From the NCBI GenBank assembly GCA_022818135.1, contig JAFMSR010000009.1, positions 21,855,159 through 21,919,158 of the forward strand: a stretch of DNA of 64,000 bases. The letters are read 5' to 3'. The DNA comes from Saxidomus purpurata. Taxonomy: Eukaryota > Mollusca > Bivalvia > Venerida > Veneridae. Shown piece after piece: positions 12,448 through 24,495 of this stretch; position 1 is the first letter of the stretch, and every line of letters starts with the position of its first letter. The notes below the pieces were generated by a model, which had not been told where the DNA came from, ran no database searches, and saw nothing but the letters and a program-made list of their open reading frames with translations. The position numbers and the translations under genes were made by a program.

Positions 12448-12588
12448 ATAACAGTCGGTTGATCTGCGGCGTCGTATCTTTTGAGTTGGCTGTATAGTTC
12501 CGGATCAAACGAGAGGCGGAGCCTCGAGTGTGATCCTGATATGTGCAGCAAACGAGAAAAATACACACGCAGATCAATCGACTGTTAT
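12448..12588. mobile_element. Short palindromic MITE-like element
   Basis: Terminal inverted repeats ATAACAGTCGGTTGATCTGC (12448-12467) and its near-complement ending 12588 enclose 141 bp that itself folds around GAGGCGGAGCCTC. The size and structure fit a MITE or foldback. No target-site duplication is clear. Confidence 0.6.
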
Positions 12589-13096
12589 TTATTATTAATT
12601 TGATGCGGGATCTTGTATTTTACTGCACAAATACTAAAGAAAGTTCAGATAAACATAAATCGGTATATAATAAATGAAAGTATCAAGTATATGCTCACAT
12701 CATATCTAGAATTTAACTGGATACGCCAATACATCGCACAGTAGCTAACATTTAGAAAATCTTAAAGTGCCTCTAAAATACCCTTTGCAAATATCGTTTT
12801 GTATTTTGTTATTTTGTTCATTTTGTACATGCCTCAATGATCATAAATGATCCTATTACAACGTATTTGTACAATGTATCTGAATAGGCCAAGTTTTGTC
12901 GGTTTAAAAGGCAAATGACAACTATTGTTATCAATTATAAAACATTGAGAGTATCATAGCTGAACGAAGTAATAAAGACGAGAGACTCGACCACTGCACT
13001 AGTATTTGAGAATTTTGTCCGCTTTCATATTGCCTCTCAGTAGGAGATTGCAAGGTACAAAATATTTTATTTTGAATCAATATTGTACATCTTAAA

Positions 13097-13185
13097 ATGA
13101 CCGGCGAAGTAGTAGCCACGAACCTCCAGGAAAGGAAAATAGTCACCTTTTTCAACAGCTACAAGCCGACATTTTCCATATACAG
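13097..13185 (+). CDS. Possible first coding exon, unrecognised
   Basis: An ATG at 13097 opens MTGEVVATNLQERKIVTFFN and runs to a possible donor CAG|GTACTG at 13186. Composition is more protein-like and GC-richer than its surroundings. The donor is weak, no partner exon was found, and no family is recognised, so this is only a candidate. Confidence 0.2.
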
Positions 13186-14658
13186 GTACTGTATATGCCA
13201 TATAGAAACTATTTCTGCGGTTCAACAAGTAGATAAAGCTTTTAAGATACCGACGCTTTTTACGAATAATAGTAAAACTTTTATACAGCTAATATGATTG
13301 TTCTAAGATATGAGTATACCTGACTTTGCAATTTAAAAGTAAACTGAATGCGAAGTAGATAACTGTTTTCTTACACGGACAATAAAAATTTTGTGTACAT
13401 TTGAATATGTAGATAAAGTTATAAAAGTATTATTTACAGGTAACTTTTTAGAATTGAAACTTGCTCAGAGAACTGATTTTCCTGTGCCAACTCTGTGTAC
13501 ATTTACACATTTCAAAATTCCCTCTCATTAAGATAGATGCCGTTTTGAACAATGTACATTGTACAAGTATATGTTTTTTTGATTTAAACCGATGAGAACA
13601 TGGGAGTAAATGAAATCAATACCGGCATGTACTTTTAGTTAGACTAATGTCAATAATGCTTGTTAAAACACTGCTACAAAAGATATGTTGGTCAATATTT
13701 GATTTAACTTAAAGAATCATTGCAAAAATGGATGAATGCATACAAGTAGAAGATAAAAAATATTGCTTAAAACTCTTGTATGAAGATATCTCCTTTGATC
13801 TTTTTTGCTTCCGTGAACTTTAATTCAGTGTACACTGTATACGCATAACAACATTATTATTATTGGTGTTTTCAACTTCAATTAAAGTAATGTCATGCTT
13901 TTTCAACTTATGTTGTGCAATATGTATGTCTGTATGGATGCTTTTCATGTTCATACCTCCTTTTGAAGAGTTATAAAGATCTATAAATGTTAATTTATTT
14001 TCTAATGTGAGCGTTTTATGTTTTTTCTCCATGATACACGTACAAATGTAAATGTTTTATGAATGGACAGAAATTTCAAAACTCTGTCTGTATAAACACC
14101 AATTGAAGAAAGCTGATTTTTGCTCACTTGCCATAACTTGAAATATTTACCAAGGTATTTTTCCCAATCAGCGATTTCACACCGTCTGTATGCTTTTAAA
14201 GGAACGCTCACAATTATTTACGTAAAATATTATTGCTTGAATATCGCACTTAGCAATTATATTTGAATTCTCATTTAACTTGTTAACTGAAAGGTTACAT
14301 AATGTGTAATGATTTACCTTAATGAATATAAACTACAATTGCGCTATGAAAAATACAATGGAGACGGCAAAAGAAAAATGCAAAACCAACAGAATTTTTT
14401 AACTCTTCGGAACATATTTTCAGTTCGATATATACGATCACTTTACTGTACATTTTTCATTGTTGGGCCAGGAAATATTGTTCCTTATATCCGAAATTCC
14501 CTTATAACCGGAGTTTGATATAACCGTTTATTTTTACATTAAACAAAGAAGGGAAAAAATCGGGTAAAAAAAAACTGTTCGTTATATCCGAAGTTGCGTT
14601 ATAGCTGGAGTCGATATATACGGAGTTTATAGTACGTATGTATGTATGTAATTAAAGT
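13186..14658. other. Non-coding stretch
   Basis: No gene is supported. At 14480-14630 the motif TTATATCCGAARTT / TTATARCYGGAGT occurs twice in tandem, ahead of a short (GTAT)n at 14634-14650; it looks like the end of an old dispersed repeat. Confidence 0.45.
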
Positions 14659-14941
14659 TTAATCGTTGGTACCGGATAATCCATATGACCAACGCCCCAA
14701 GAAGACGTTAGTCATTGAAGGTTGTCGTAGGATAGTGCAAGATACAGACAGCGTCCAAATTCAAGAGACACCCCTGGTTCTTTAACATGCCAGGTGCATA
14801 GCACCCATACATGATGTATCCTCGGTTTTAAGTCTCATCCGAAATAATGTTAGTAATTTTAGTTGGTCAGCCCCGGGAATCGAACCCACAACCCTGAGAT
14901 TACAAGTCTCGTGCTCCACCTTTTGAGCTAACCGGGCTGAC
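14659..14941 (-). mobile_element. tRNA-derived SINE family 1, copy A
   Basis: On the minus strand it starts GTCAGCCCGGTTAGCTCA (box A) and has box B GGTTCGATTCC. The anticodon loop reads TGT, but the arms are imperfect. The tRNA head is followed by a ~200 bp body with CTTTCGGATGAGAC-type, CACCTGG, GGTGTCTC and GCGTTGGTCA blocks and ends near CCAACGATTAAA. The same order occurs at 28705-28985 and 53663-53940. A functional tRNA is unlikely because the acceptor and body are shared by all copies. Confidence 0.85.
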
Positions 14942-15446
14942 TTGTGCATTACGTGAACGTATACCGGTATTTATAATACCGCAGATAAATTTGAAAGATT
15001 CTGATTTGTCAAGAGCCTCTGTATATGAGCCCGTATACACCGTGAGCAATTCCGTATATACGTCTCCCATTTGGACCCTCATCGCTTTTTTCCTTTTCTG
15101 ATTGGCTAGAGAAACTCTGTAAACTTTGTTTACGTTAAAATGAAATGGCCGCCGTGCCACCGATTTGATTTTCTCAACGACGCTTGTAAGCACTGTACAC
15201 GTCGTTTGGAAAACGACATTGAGACTTACAATGTTATTATCTTTACCTTCGTTTCTGCCCAGACAAAATGGGTTACGCACATAAGTTCTCATTTCAGTCA
15301 ATCAAGTTCCTTTTCCGCGAATCCCAGTGAATGTGAAAACACTGTCACTGACATAATAAACGGCTGCTGACAGGATATTCATGTACAAATTCTGCCTCTT
15401 GAATAACGAAATAAAATACCGCCAGATCAGAGGAAAATCTTAAACA
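14942..15446. other. Non-coding stretch with moderate GC, no gene supported
   Basis: A plus-strand open frame 15140-15370 (MKWPPCHRFDFLNDACKHC...) and an overlapping minus frame exist, but neither has splice support or a recognised domain. An ATGGCCGCC block near 15143 resembles a YY1-type promoter motif. Confidence 0.35.
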
Positions 15447-16225
15447 AAGTAGCGGCCTGAAGTTGGCGGCTTAACGGCATGGCGGCCTAATGGCCTAGAG
15501 TTGGTGGCCTAGCGGCCTGGCGGCCCAGCTACCTGAAGTTGACGGCCTGAAGTTAGCGGCCCAGCAACCCAGCGGCTCAGTGGCCTGAAGTTGGCGGCAA
15601 AAAGTACGTCTTGTATAAACAAATAGATAAAAAAACTCACATTAAAGCTCAACTGAACACACAAAGTGAAGAAATGTGCAATTAACGGCCTGGCGGCCTG
15701 GCGGCCTGGCGCCCTAGCGGCCTGAATTTGGCGGCCTAGCGGTGTGGCGGCCTATGTATTTTTAACAAAACAATGACTTGGAAATTACGTTTTGTATAAA
15801 CAAATAAATAAAAACTCACACGAAAGCTCAACTTAACACACACAAATTAATGTGCAGTTAACGGTTTAGCGGCCTGAAATTGGTGGCATGACGGCCTGAA
15901 GTTGGCGGCCTATGTATTTTCAACAAAAATGACATAGAAATTACGCCTTATAAAACAATACGTAAGCACTCACATTAAAGCTCAACTAAACACACAAAAA
16001 AGAAATGTTCAGCCAACAGCCTAGCGGCCTGTCGGCCTGAAGTTTCAAGCCGCTGGGTCGTTCTGCTTCTAGGTCGCCAACTTTAGGCCGCTGAGTCGCC
16101 AGGCCGTCAACTTCAGGCCGTTAGGCCGCCAGGCCGCCAACTCCAGGCCGCTGGGCCGCTGGGCCGCTGGGCCGCCAGGTCGCTATGCCACCAACTTCAG
16201 GCCGCAAGGCTGCCAACTTCAGGGA
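15447..16225. repeat. GGCCT-rich higher-order array that reverses orientation
   Basis: GCGGCCTGAAGTTGGCGGCC-type short units (about 9-20 bp) are clustered between three copies of a ~165-185 bp spacer that contains AACTCACATTAAAGCTCAAC. From about 16035 to 16225 the same short unit runs on the opposite strand (AGGCCGCTGGGCCGCC, CCAACTTCAGGCCG). It is strongly GC-rich in an AT-rich region and has no open frame of note. Confidence 0.8.
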
Positions 16226-17130
16226 GATGGATTCATATCGATATTCAGGATGTAGTACTTAGCCCTGAGATGTCTGTCTCTTTGTCCGTGCCAGTTGGAC
16301 GGACGGTTAAAAAGAAATTTGAGGTTTAATAACTGTTTTGTTGATACTGAAGAATTAATTTCTTTTAATAAATTACTTTTATATGACGGTAGCAAATAAG
16401 ACGGCTGTTTAAGCAGTTTCGTACTTCATTTCATAAATACATTGTTAACGGAATGAAGCTCATTCACACCAAGGTGTAAGGCCTGACAGACGGACGGATA
16501 AGACAACAGACAGGACAGGACGACAGACAGATGGTCGTTTGGTAGCGTACAGTAATAAAAGTACACTGTATACAGAAATTAGAGAAGCATTCTTTCGTTA
16601 TTTCTTCTAAAAATATTAAGTTAATTTCAGACATTTTGAAGACCCCTTTTTCTTAGGGCGCGCAGCTTAAACAGTTAAATGTATAAAGCAGTTGAAAAGG
16701 AAACACAACTCCTCCTAAGCTCTATAATAGTAACATATTCTGCATCCCCTTGTTAATCCCCTTTACCTGTATATAAAATGCATACATAGTGAATTAAACT
16801 TGATGACGTTTAATTTTGTTAAGAACGCGCATCGCTAGTAGCCAATCATAAATTTTTAAAAGTATCTCATGTTTAACTAGTCATGTATCACACATATTGA
16901 AAGTCACGATATCTTATTTGTAGGTTGCTACATGTACATTGTACGCCAGTTGCTTAGATATTTAAATGATGCAGCCATGCTGATTTGATTATATGATTGT
17001 AGGGCAAACTGTGTAAAAGATCGAAGAACGACTCTCGTTCTGGGGGTTCTCTTTCTTCCTGCTAAACCATCGAGCACTACCACGTTAGGTCATGTAGAAA
17101 GTAAAGGGACTGGTCAAACATTTGATGTAT
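16226..17130. other. Non-coding stretch with GGAC-type tracts
   Basis: GGACGGACGG at about 16299 and a GACAGACGGACGG to GACAGACAGATGG tract at 16490-16535 resemble ends of dispersed bivalve repeats. No gene is seen. Confidence 0.45.
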
Positions 17131-17139
17131 GAAAAATTA

Positions 17140-17245
17140 GTACCTCTTTGTTGCGTGAGTGTGGACGCAGTCCATGAACAGTTGCCCTGCCGGGTTTGAA
17201 CCTCTGTCCGTGATATATACTATATGTCCACTTGCCCCGGCTTAG
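17140..17245 (-). repeat. tRNA-like SINE remnant
   Basis: On the minus strand a box-B match GGTTCAAACCC lies after CCGGGGCAAGTGGACATA (box-A-like). The cloverleaf is incomplete, so it is best read as a SINE head. Confidence 0.35.
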
Positions 17246-18235
17246 GAAAGCGATGTCCGTTATATCAGCATGACGAGCCGTAAATGATTCATAATAATAC
17301 GTAATAATAAGTACTGAGCACAATAACATTCAATATACTTTGTAGAAGATAGCACATCTACATGACTTGTACATGTAATTCGGCCTCATTTATAACATTG
17401 CTATGCGTCATAAACACTTTATACCATTTAGTATTATTAATTAAAACAAAACGTTCTGTTTAATAATTAAGTGAAAATAGGTCTAATGATCCCTTTGCTG
17501 GAGATGTAAAACCTGATCAAGAGTCGTATATCACTGTTACATATGGGCGCCAATGAATTAAAAAATACGCGATTCAAATTAACTAATTGCTAACGTGTAT
17601 ACAAATATTAAACTTTAAAATAAATGCAATTAGTTTATTAAGTCCCATGATCTCAAAGGAATTAAGTGTAAAGGACAGAAAATCACTATCTGATGGTGCG
17701 AATTATTTAAAACAAAAGTAGCATTTTATCTCGTGTTCATTCAGATCATATTACTTAGACGTTCGTATTATAACTGCACCATTCATGCATAACCTGATAT
17801 ATTAATATCACAAATTATGTAGTTATTTGCGTCTCTGTAGTTAAGGGGTAGTTTCCCGGGATCGCTGAACGTGAAATCAGATATGTTCTTTTCAAATTAA
17901 ATGTACTTTAGTAAATTGTTTATTAGGTCGGTTTGTCTTTGGAGACCAGACGGGGTAAATATTTAACTGTTGTTTGAATTTTGATTGGTTATAAGCTGAA
18001 ACAGGAATATTTAAGGACTAAAATAGATACTTCGCGGATATTTTTGGGTGTGTGATAAAGCAATGTAATATGATTTTACAAGGAACGTTTTTAAAATTGT
18101 TATTCGATTCAAATGCTTATAATAATGTGCAATTAATTATCTTCTTTCAAATAGTAAAATAGTAAAACATATTGCAAAGTTGTTAAAAGAATTCCTTTCC
18201 ATGCAATACTCGGTTGCAAGAAATGAGAAATACTT
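17246..18235. other. Non-coding stretch, nothing identified
   Basis: AT-rich, no supported exon, RNA gene or structured repeat. Confidence 0.5.
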
Positions 18236-18239
18236 TTAA

Positions 18240-18610
18240 AATCTTCTTAGATTCTTAGCATAGATATTTGGCATGTAGCATTGTCTAGAAGACCTCTATC
18301 AAGATATACATAGGCTTATACAGGAAAAAACTTTTAAAATTTTCCCTAGTCTCTGAAACCAAAAGGTCTAAAGCTTAAATATGTTGCATGTAGCATTGCC
18401 ACATGGACCTCTACCAAGATTGTTCAAATCATTACCCCCGGGTCAAAATTGACCCTACCCGTGGGGTACTTGATATTATATTGGCTTATATAGGAAAAAA
18501 TTTGAAAATCTTATCTGAAACCACAATTATAGCTGTTATAATATTATAATTATTATATAATCACCACCCCAGGTCACAATTTACCCTTCCTGTGATGCAA
18601 TTGTTGAGCT
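18240..18610. repeat. Dispersed repeat with GTCAAAATTGACCC blocks, copy 1
   Basis: Two or three degenerate ~130-180 bp units contain GCATGTAGCATTG, GACCTCTACCAAGAT, CCCGGGTCAAAATTGACC and AGGAAAAAACTTTTAAAAT-like blocks. Related units, with the blocks in the opposite order, lie at 52620-53050, and a fragment at 42375-42450 shares GTGTGGCATAGCCTAGTGGACCTCC. Confidence 0.5.
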
Positions 18611-19330
18611 TGTATTACAACCAATGGTAAATTGTAGCCAGTGAAGCGATATAGGGTAATCTTAGCCCGCTAATTTTCTATACTCCTCAAAATAAGTTAA
18701 GGACCACATCATGGTTTTGGTAAAATTTACTTGAATAACTCGAAAATTGTATATTTCACGCTGGACAAATGATGTTATTTTGTGATATTGATATCAGACA
18801 AAGAACGTGAATACATCTCATTGATCGACTAGCCTTATGTCACAAGTTACCTTTCTGTTTGGGCTTATGTGCATAGCGCGTACTTACAGATGCACCTTTT
18901 GCAAAACGCGACATGCAGACTAAGACCATTTCAAAATCGGTGTATTTAACACATGACGAAAAGCAATAGCTCGAACATTTTTATGCGTAATCTCAATAGC
19001 ATGTTAGGAAAAGTAACTTTAATAGCGTTTTTAATGCAATTTACGGCATTTTGAATAATACGACAACCGAAACGTACTCAGTAGTAGTCAAATACTGCAA
19101 TTACTAAGTTAATCAAAATAGCCACACACTTTGCCAATGGCGGAGCCATATTGACAACGAAAGAGTGTTTAAGTTTTCCGTGGCGTATTCTCAATAGCAA
19201 CCATCGGGCGGGTTTTACTGCAATGTGTTCAAATCATTTCGAGAGAACATATCTACCACCCATTAATTTTTACTTCTTCAAGTAAATAAATGAAATTGAA
19301 ATTTTAAAAATATCTTATCCCACTCACCAA
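18611..19330. other. Non-coding stretch, nothing identified
   Basis: No gene supported. ATGGCGGAGCC near 19137 is YY1-like but isolated. Confidence 0.45.
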
Positions 19331-19334
19331 TTCA

Positions 19335-19585
19335 TTTCATGCTCTTTTATACATGAAAAGCGACCCGTAAAACACTAAATGAAGAATATTAAAAATCAAA
19401 CAACGAATTTGGAAAGGTAAATGGCGAAAATCGAAAAAGTAAAAAGGTAAAGTCTGAAAGGTAAATGGCGAATGTTGAAAATGTAAATAATGAATGCTTA
19501 AAACGTTATTGGCGAATGCAAAAAAAGTAAATACAAAATGCAGAAAGAATAAATGGCGAATGTCGAAAAGTAAACCCAGTAAACA
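19335..19585. repeat. Degenerate ~22-27 bp minisatellite
   Basis: Repeated GGTAAATGGCGAATGTYGAAAA variants, about nine copies with drift. It is similar in style to the ~20 bp array at 54940-55560 but not in sequence. A minus-strand open frame over it is a by-product of the repeat. Confidence 0.6.
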
Positions 19586-20524
19586 ATAAACGTCAACTGA
19601 ACGTTGTATATACGTGATTTTTGTTGGTTTTGCAAACTGCATAGTCGTCAGAATTCCGACGTCTACCAAACTTCAGAAAATGACCATTTACGACGAATAT
19701 CCATTGCCCAACAACAATATGACCCAAATTCAACTATTTCCTCATGATGTTCTTACATAAATGCAACCATATTTATAAATAAAATAAACAGAACTTCGGT
19801 TTTCATCGCAGTAAAACGTTCAGACAATAAATCATGGTGCAGGCGTGGACCGAGAATTCTGTAATAATTCAGTCTATTACAAGAGTGCCAAACTGTCACA
19901 ACATTTCAGTTTCAGTATTTCCGAAGATAAAAATAAACGTACCTTGATCTTGCTATTAAACACTTATGAAAATCATTAACAATATCAGATGCGAGTATTT
20001 AAATAGTTTGATACCAAATCGATTTAAAAAATGGCGGAAATTATAATCAGTGCGAATATCACAATGCGCATTTTCGAACTTTAGAAAATATGATTTTCCT
20101 AAACTTTCAAGTTTATTTTCAAGCATAATCAATTCTTAAAGTGACTTTGAGAACAAAATCATCCTGTCAAGCAGACCATTTCTCTGATAGGCAGTCGTCA
20201 GAACCGTGCACAGAATGAATGTACGTTTGGATGAGTTGTAGGTCTAGTTTGAAGCTTTGAAACAAGGGGTTAAAAACTAGGTCACCAGGACAAATCATAG
20301 GAAAGTAGAGGCCATGTTTCGTTCCCAACCTTCAGGAGAGTAGTTAAAATGTCTGTTGTGATAAATCCTAGTTTGAGGTTTAGTCAGCAAAGACGTCCCC
20401 ATGTTAAACCATAGAACAGGCTTACTGATCCGATACCAAAATAAAACCTTCATGCACTTATTAACATTTGAAATATGGTTACTCTCTGTCACATAGATAA
20501 GAAGATGAGGGCCTGTCACAATAT
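19586..20524. other. Non-coding stretch, nothing identified
   Basis: No gene, RNA or clear repeat supported. Confidence 0.5.
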
Positions 20525-20735
20525 GATCAAGGGCTCTAACTGCCTCTACAGACCCGATTCAACAATTAAAATAAATATGCACTACTCTACTTGCCAGTTG
20601 ATCTTCGTGTAAAGTTTGGTGATTCTCGGTCAAATGGTACCGCAAGAGTTTCGCGACGTGCTCGCTCGTACGTTCTTAAGGACGGACAAGAGAAATTTGT
20701 TATGCATCCCCCGCCTCCCCAAGTTTGGGCATAAA
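20525..20735 (+). repeat. Dispersed bivalve-type repeat end
   Basis: Contains CAGTTGATCTTCGTGTAAAG, AAGGACGGACAAGAG, CCCCCGCCTCCCC and TTTGGGCATAAAA. The layout (GGAC tract, C-run, G-run, CATAA) matches those at 9066-9135 and 34260-34372. Confidence 0.45.
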
Positions 20736-21290
20736 ATCATATGGTCAAATGACACTCTGTCACAGAATAATGATTTTTACATGTATTACATTTTAATCCA
20801 TTTACATGTATAGGGTTTGCACATGCTTGCGTTCGTATACAATATATTAACTGACAAAATACTGATTGGCGAACAGTGGTAGAGTTATTGCCCTTGTATT
20901 CTATTTCTATACGGCAGAAAAAGTGTCAAGTGTTATGTCAGAAGGCGATCAATAATTATTTGGGATTAAGGGTTTACGGCTATAACTTCGGTGTCCGGAA
21001 GCTATTGTAAATATACGGCCAAGGTCATAAAACATTGATTATCGATTGTTTTATCACTAAGAATTATCTAACAAACAAAATACATCACCTTGTTTTAATA
21101 ATTATAAAGAAACTAAAAGCTGTAAACAAAATTATTATAAATTCAATTACAACATTGTATCCTAACGGTAGGCAGTCGTCTTCTTTCATTTTTATTTTTG
21201 GAATTTGAACATTTTGAAAATTAAAAATACATAGAGACCAGCGATAAAAGCCGAGGAATCACCTTTCCCGACTGTTAAAAATTCATACTT
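20736..21290. other. Non-coding stretch, nothing identified
   Basis: AT-rich, no supported feature. Confidence 0.5.
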
Positions 21291-21294
21291 ACAT

Positions 21295-21444
21295 TTGGAT
21301 ACTTAGGTGGCTATAGGAACAATAGGTAACAGTAAATACTCTTTGATGTCATTCATTCCGTAAGCTCTTACGTGGCTATTTTTTCTCTTACGTGGCTAAA
21401 AGAACAATAGAGAGAACAATAGAGTAGCCACATAAGTATCCATA
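21295..21444. repeat. Foldback (inverted repeat) of ~150 bp
   Basis: GGATACTTAGGTGGCTA near 21297 is matched by TAGCCACATAAGTATCC near 21423-21440, with a second pair CTTACGTGGCTA inside. It directly abuts the pearl-like element that follows. Confidence 0.5.
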
Positions 21445-21448
21445 TGTG

Positions 21449-22357
21449 GGGACGTCCGTCCGTCTGTCCGTCCGGCCGTCTGTGCGTCCCCACTTACAAA
21501 TTCGTGTCCGGAGTGTAACTCTGTCATGCATTGAAGGATTTTAAAATAACTTGGCACAAATGTCTAGCACATCAAGACCACGAGTCGCGTGCAAGACCCA
21601 CGTCCCTACCTCAAAGGTCAAGGTCACAATTGGAGTTTGAAGGTTATGGAATCCTCTATATATGCACACATTCGTGTCCGGACTGTAACTTTGTCACGCA
21701 TTTAAGTATTTTAAAATAACTTGGCACAAATGTTCAGCACATCAGGACGACGTGTCGCGTGCAAGACCCATGTCCCTACCTCAAAGGTCAAGGTCACACT
21801 GGAATCCTCTATATATGCATACATTCGTGTCCGGACTGTAACCTTGTCATGCATTGAAGGATTTTAAAATAACATGGCACAAATGTCTAGCACATCAAGA
21901 CCACGTGTTGCGTGCAAGACCCACTTCCCTACCTCAAAGGTCAATGTCACACTTAGAGTTTGAAGGTTATAGAATCCTTTATATTTGCACACATTCGTGT
22001 CCGGACTATAACTTTGTCATACATTGAAGGATTTTAAAATAACTTGGCACAAATGTCTAGCACATGAAGACGACGTGTCGCGTGCAAGACCCACGTCCCT
22101 ACCTCAAAGGTCAAGGTCACACTTAGAGTTTGGAGGTAATGGAATCCTCTATATATGCACACATTCGTGTCCGGACTGTAACTTTGTCATGCATTGAAGG
22201 ATTTTAAAATAACTTGGCACAAATGTTCAGCACATCAAGACGGCATGTCGCATGGATTTTAAAATTACATACCACAATTATTGAGCACATGGAGAGGACA
22301 AAGACTGTGAGACACCTCTTTCGGGGGCATTCGTCACTTGTGAGGGATAGCTCTTGT
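21449..22357 (+). repeat. Pearl-like element, copy 2 (170 bp tandem core)
   Basis: A GTCC-rich head (21450-21490) leads into about four and a half 170 bp units: TTCGTGTCCG at 21501 and 21671, TCAAGGTCA at 21618, 21788 and 22111, with TCAATGTCA at about 21941. The tail ends GGGATAGCTCTTGTT at about 22357. The head seen in copy 3, starting ATGCCCCCGAAGG, is missing. Confidence 0.88.
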
Positions 22358-22445
22358 TTCAAGTTAAACTTGGTAAATAATTTTATATGAAAGGATTTAA
22401 GAATCATCGTAAATATGTGATAAAGATGGTATATCTATACGTAAT

Positions 22446-22931
22446 GTACGGACACGCATATATGTCACCATTTGCTAGTTGCTACTTGATAATTATTCTG
22501 TCATTGTGCGATATTATTCTGTCATGAAGCAATATTTTCTAGACTGGTGACAATTATTTTTCGCTAAAACACTTTAATATATTCACATTGGGCAATATCA
22601 TTGAATCAAAAAGATTTAATATTGTGCATATGCAGTAATATTATTCTGTGTTTATTATGCGTGTTATCCTAATAAATGCACGACATAAATGCCTGAAGTC
22701 TGCTGTGTTTCTGTATCGCTCGATATTCAAATATACATGCGAATAAAATAACTAAATATGCACAATATTTACGCCTTATGATTTAATGCTATAGTCAAAT
22801 GCAATAAAATGAAGCGTGTTCGCCAGTAATTATTGTCACAAGTCTTGAAAACATTCCATCCTGTCAAAATAGTATCGCAAAATGATTAACAGATAGCAAC
22901 AAACAAATGGTGACGTATTTGTGTTTCCGTA
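22446..22931. mobile_element. Long-TIR MITE, copy A (486 bp)
   Basis: The left end TACGGACACGCATATATGTC and the right end, read in reverse complement as TACGGAAACACAAATACGTC, start terminal inverted repeats that can be followed for about 110 bp through TTGCGATA-type and GTGACAATWATT blocks. The outermost TA on each side suits a TA target. There is no coding capacity. Copy B at 30495-31469 shares both TIRs. Confidence 0.75.
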
Positions 22932-23094
22932 GTAAAGAATGAGTAAAGAATAATATATATCAGTTACAATTAATTTCACACTACAATTAAATCTCGAGAC
23001 ACACAAACACACGTGATGTGGCATGAGATAAAAAGGAGAAAGTCATGTATAATTACAGTTACCTGTTTTTCAACAGCTTGCATTTTCTTTTAAA

Positions 23095-23585
23095 ATATTT
23101 AAATGTTTTTGGGGTTCATGTGTAGCTCTATATACCCATATTCGTGTCTGTATGCCTTTGGGTGTGTTGTTTCCTTTTGTGTCCTATTCAGAAATGTAGC
23201 TTGACTAAACATATTTTATAAGCAACACAACACCTGCTTTAACGATATTCCGATTGAAAGCAGTCTGGGCCATTTTTTGTCAACATATCGCTTTACAAAA
23301 ACATAATTTATTTGATTAAAAAAACTAGGACCTTAGTTTACATACTAAAGTAGGCAAGACCTTTTCTTTTGCTTCGATTTAAACATATACAATTATTTTG
23401 ACAACCCGACATATCGAATTGCGACTATCAGATAGCTGTGCGTGATAATATGTATTAAGTATTGTATCAATAACTCTTGAACGATCATTTTGAAATGTAG
23501 TCCTACTTTAAAACATCAAGGATAATGTTTTTCTGTTATGTTCTTCAAATATATACACGAACTTTAGAACCCATCCATTTTATAA
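23095..23585 (+). repeat. Duplicated ~490 bp segment, copy 1
   Basis: Shares with 35045-35515, in the same orientation and order, the blocks GGTTCATGTGTAGCTCTA, GTGTCCTATTCA, ACCTTAGTTTACATACTAAA, AAGACCTTTT and CATTTTGAAAT. Identity is partial, so this is an old duplication or a dispersed repeat. No open frame is shared. Confidence 0.6.
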
Positions 23586-24227
23586 CTCGCTTCAAAATTG
23601 CGATAAAATACGGCAAAGAAGCCACGAGTGTTGATGTCCTTATGCAAACACAACTCGTAATTCATGGCCAATACAGTTAATACACATACTGTACATCCGC
23701 AATGCAATTATATACACCAGTCTTTTGTTAGCGAGTAAACAGCACTTCTTTTTTAGAATGGTAATTTAATACATGTAGATCATTGCTGCATACATTGAAA
23801 CGTGAGTGTAGTGAAACGAATTACTACATGTTTAAAGCAGAACAAGTTACGCATATGAATTGCATCTCTAAACACCTAATAAAAGGATTAAACTAGGATT
23901 TTTAAAACGTGAATGCGACCCGATGGCACGCTAATTGTTGTAATTAAAGACATATTGTTGTAACCATTAATACTGAAATAGATAATATCATTTCGGTCCT
24001 ACTTATGAACAAAAAATGAAGGTTAAAATATCGTAATCATATACAGACAGTAACAGAATAAGGCAATCTTTAAATCAACTACCGCCGTCATCAAATTAAA
24101 GAGTTCTCTTAAGTGTCAGAATATTTCACAGATTTCTTAATAATTTGTAATTATACATAATGCATAAAAGTGGTCATAACTGATTATGCTGGTTTACGAT
24201 ATGGTATAAATTTATATCAATAGATAT
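23586..24227. other. Non-coding stretch, nothing identified
   Basis: No supported feature. Confidence 0.5.
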
Positions 24228-24495
24228 AGGTAAATCGCACTCACATGTCTCATTGGTCGCCGTGATTGACCTCCTTTTTGGCAACCAATCAAATTCGATC
24301 TTTGGCTGAAACTAGCTGGAAATTGCAATCAGGTAAATCTCTCCTATTTATACACAGACAAATCACTTTCGCTAGGTACAGGCATGATAGGAGACATGCC
24401 GATGTCTCATCCACGAATACAAGCTAATATAACTGCTCTCATGGACGGACCTTTATAAAATTTGCTTCAAATCAATTCAAATCAAATCAAATATC
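24228..24495 (-). repeat. Dispersed ~250 bp repeat, copy 2
   Basis: Inverted relative to 9841-10085: TTGGCAACCAATCAAATTC, GCTGGAAATTGCAATCAGG, GGACGGACCTTTATAAAATT and the terminal TCAAATCAAATCAAAT appear in reverse order. Confidence 0.7.

Noticed and set aside
14866..14941. Functional tRNA-Thr(TGT) gene
   Set aside because: The tRNA-like part is fused to the same ~200 bp body as two other copies, so it is a SINE head.
14900..15301. 133-codon minus-strand frame
   Set aside because: It runs into the SINE at 14659-14941, and an opposite-strand frame overlaps it; no domain recognised.
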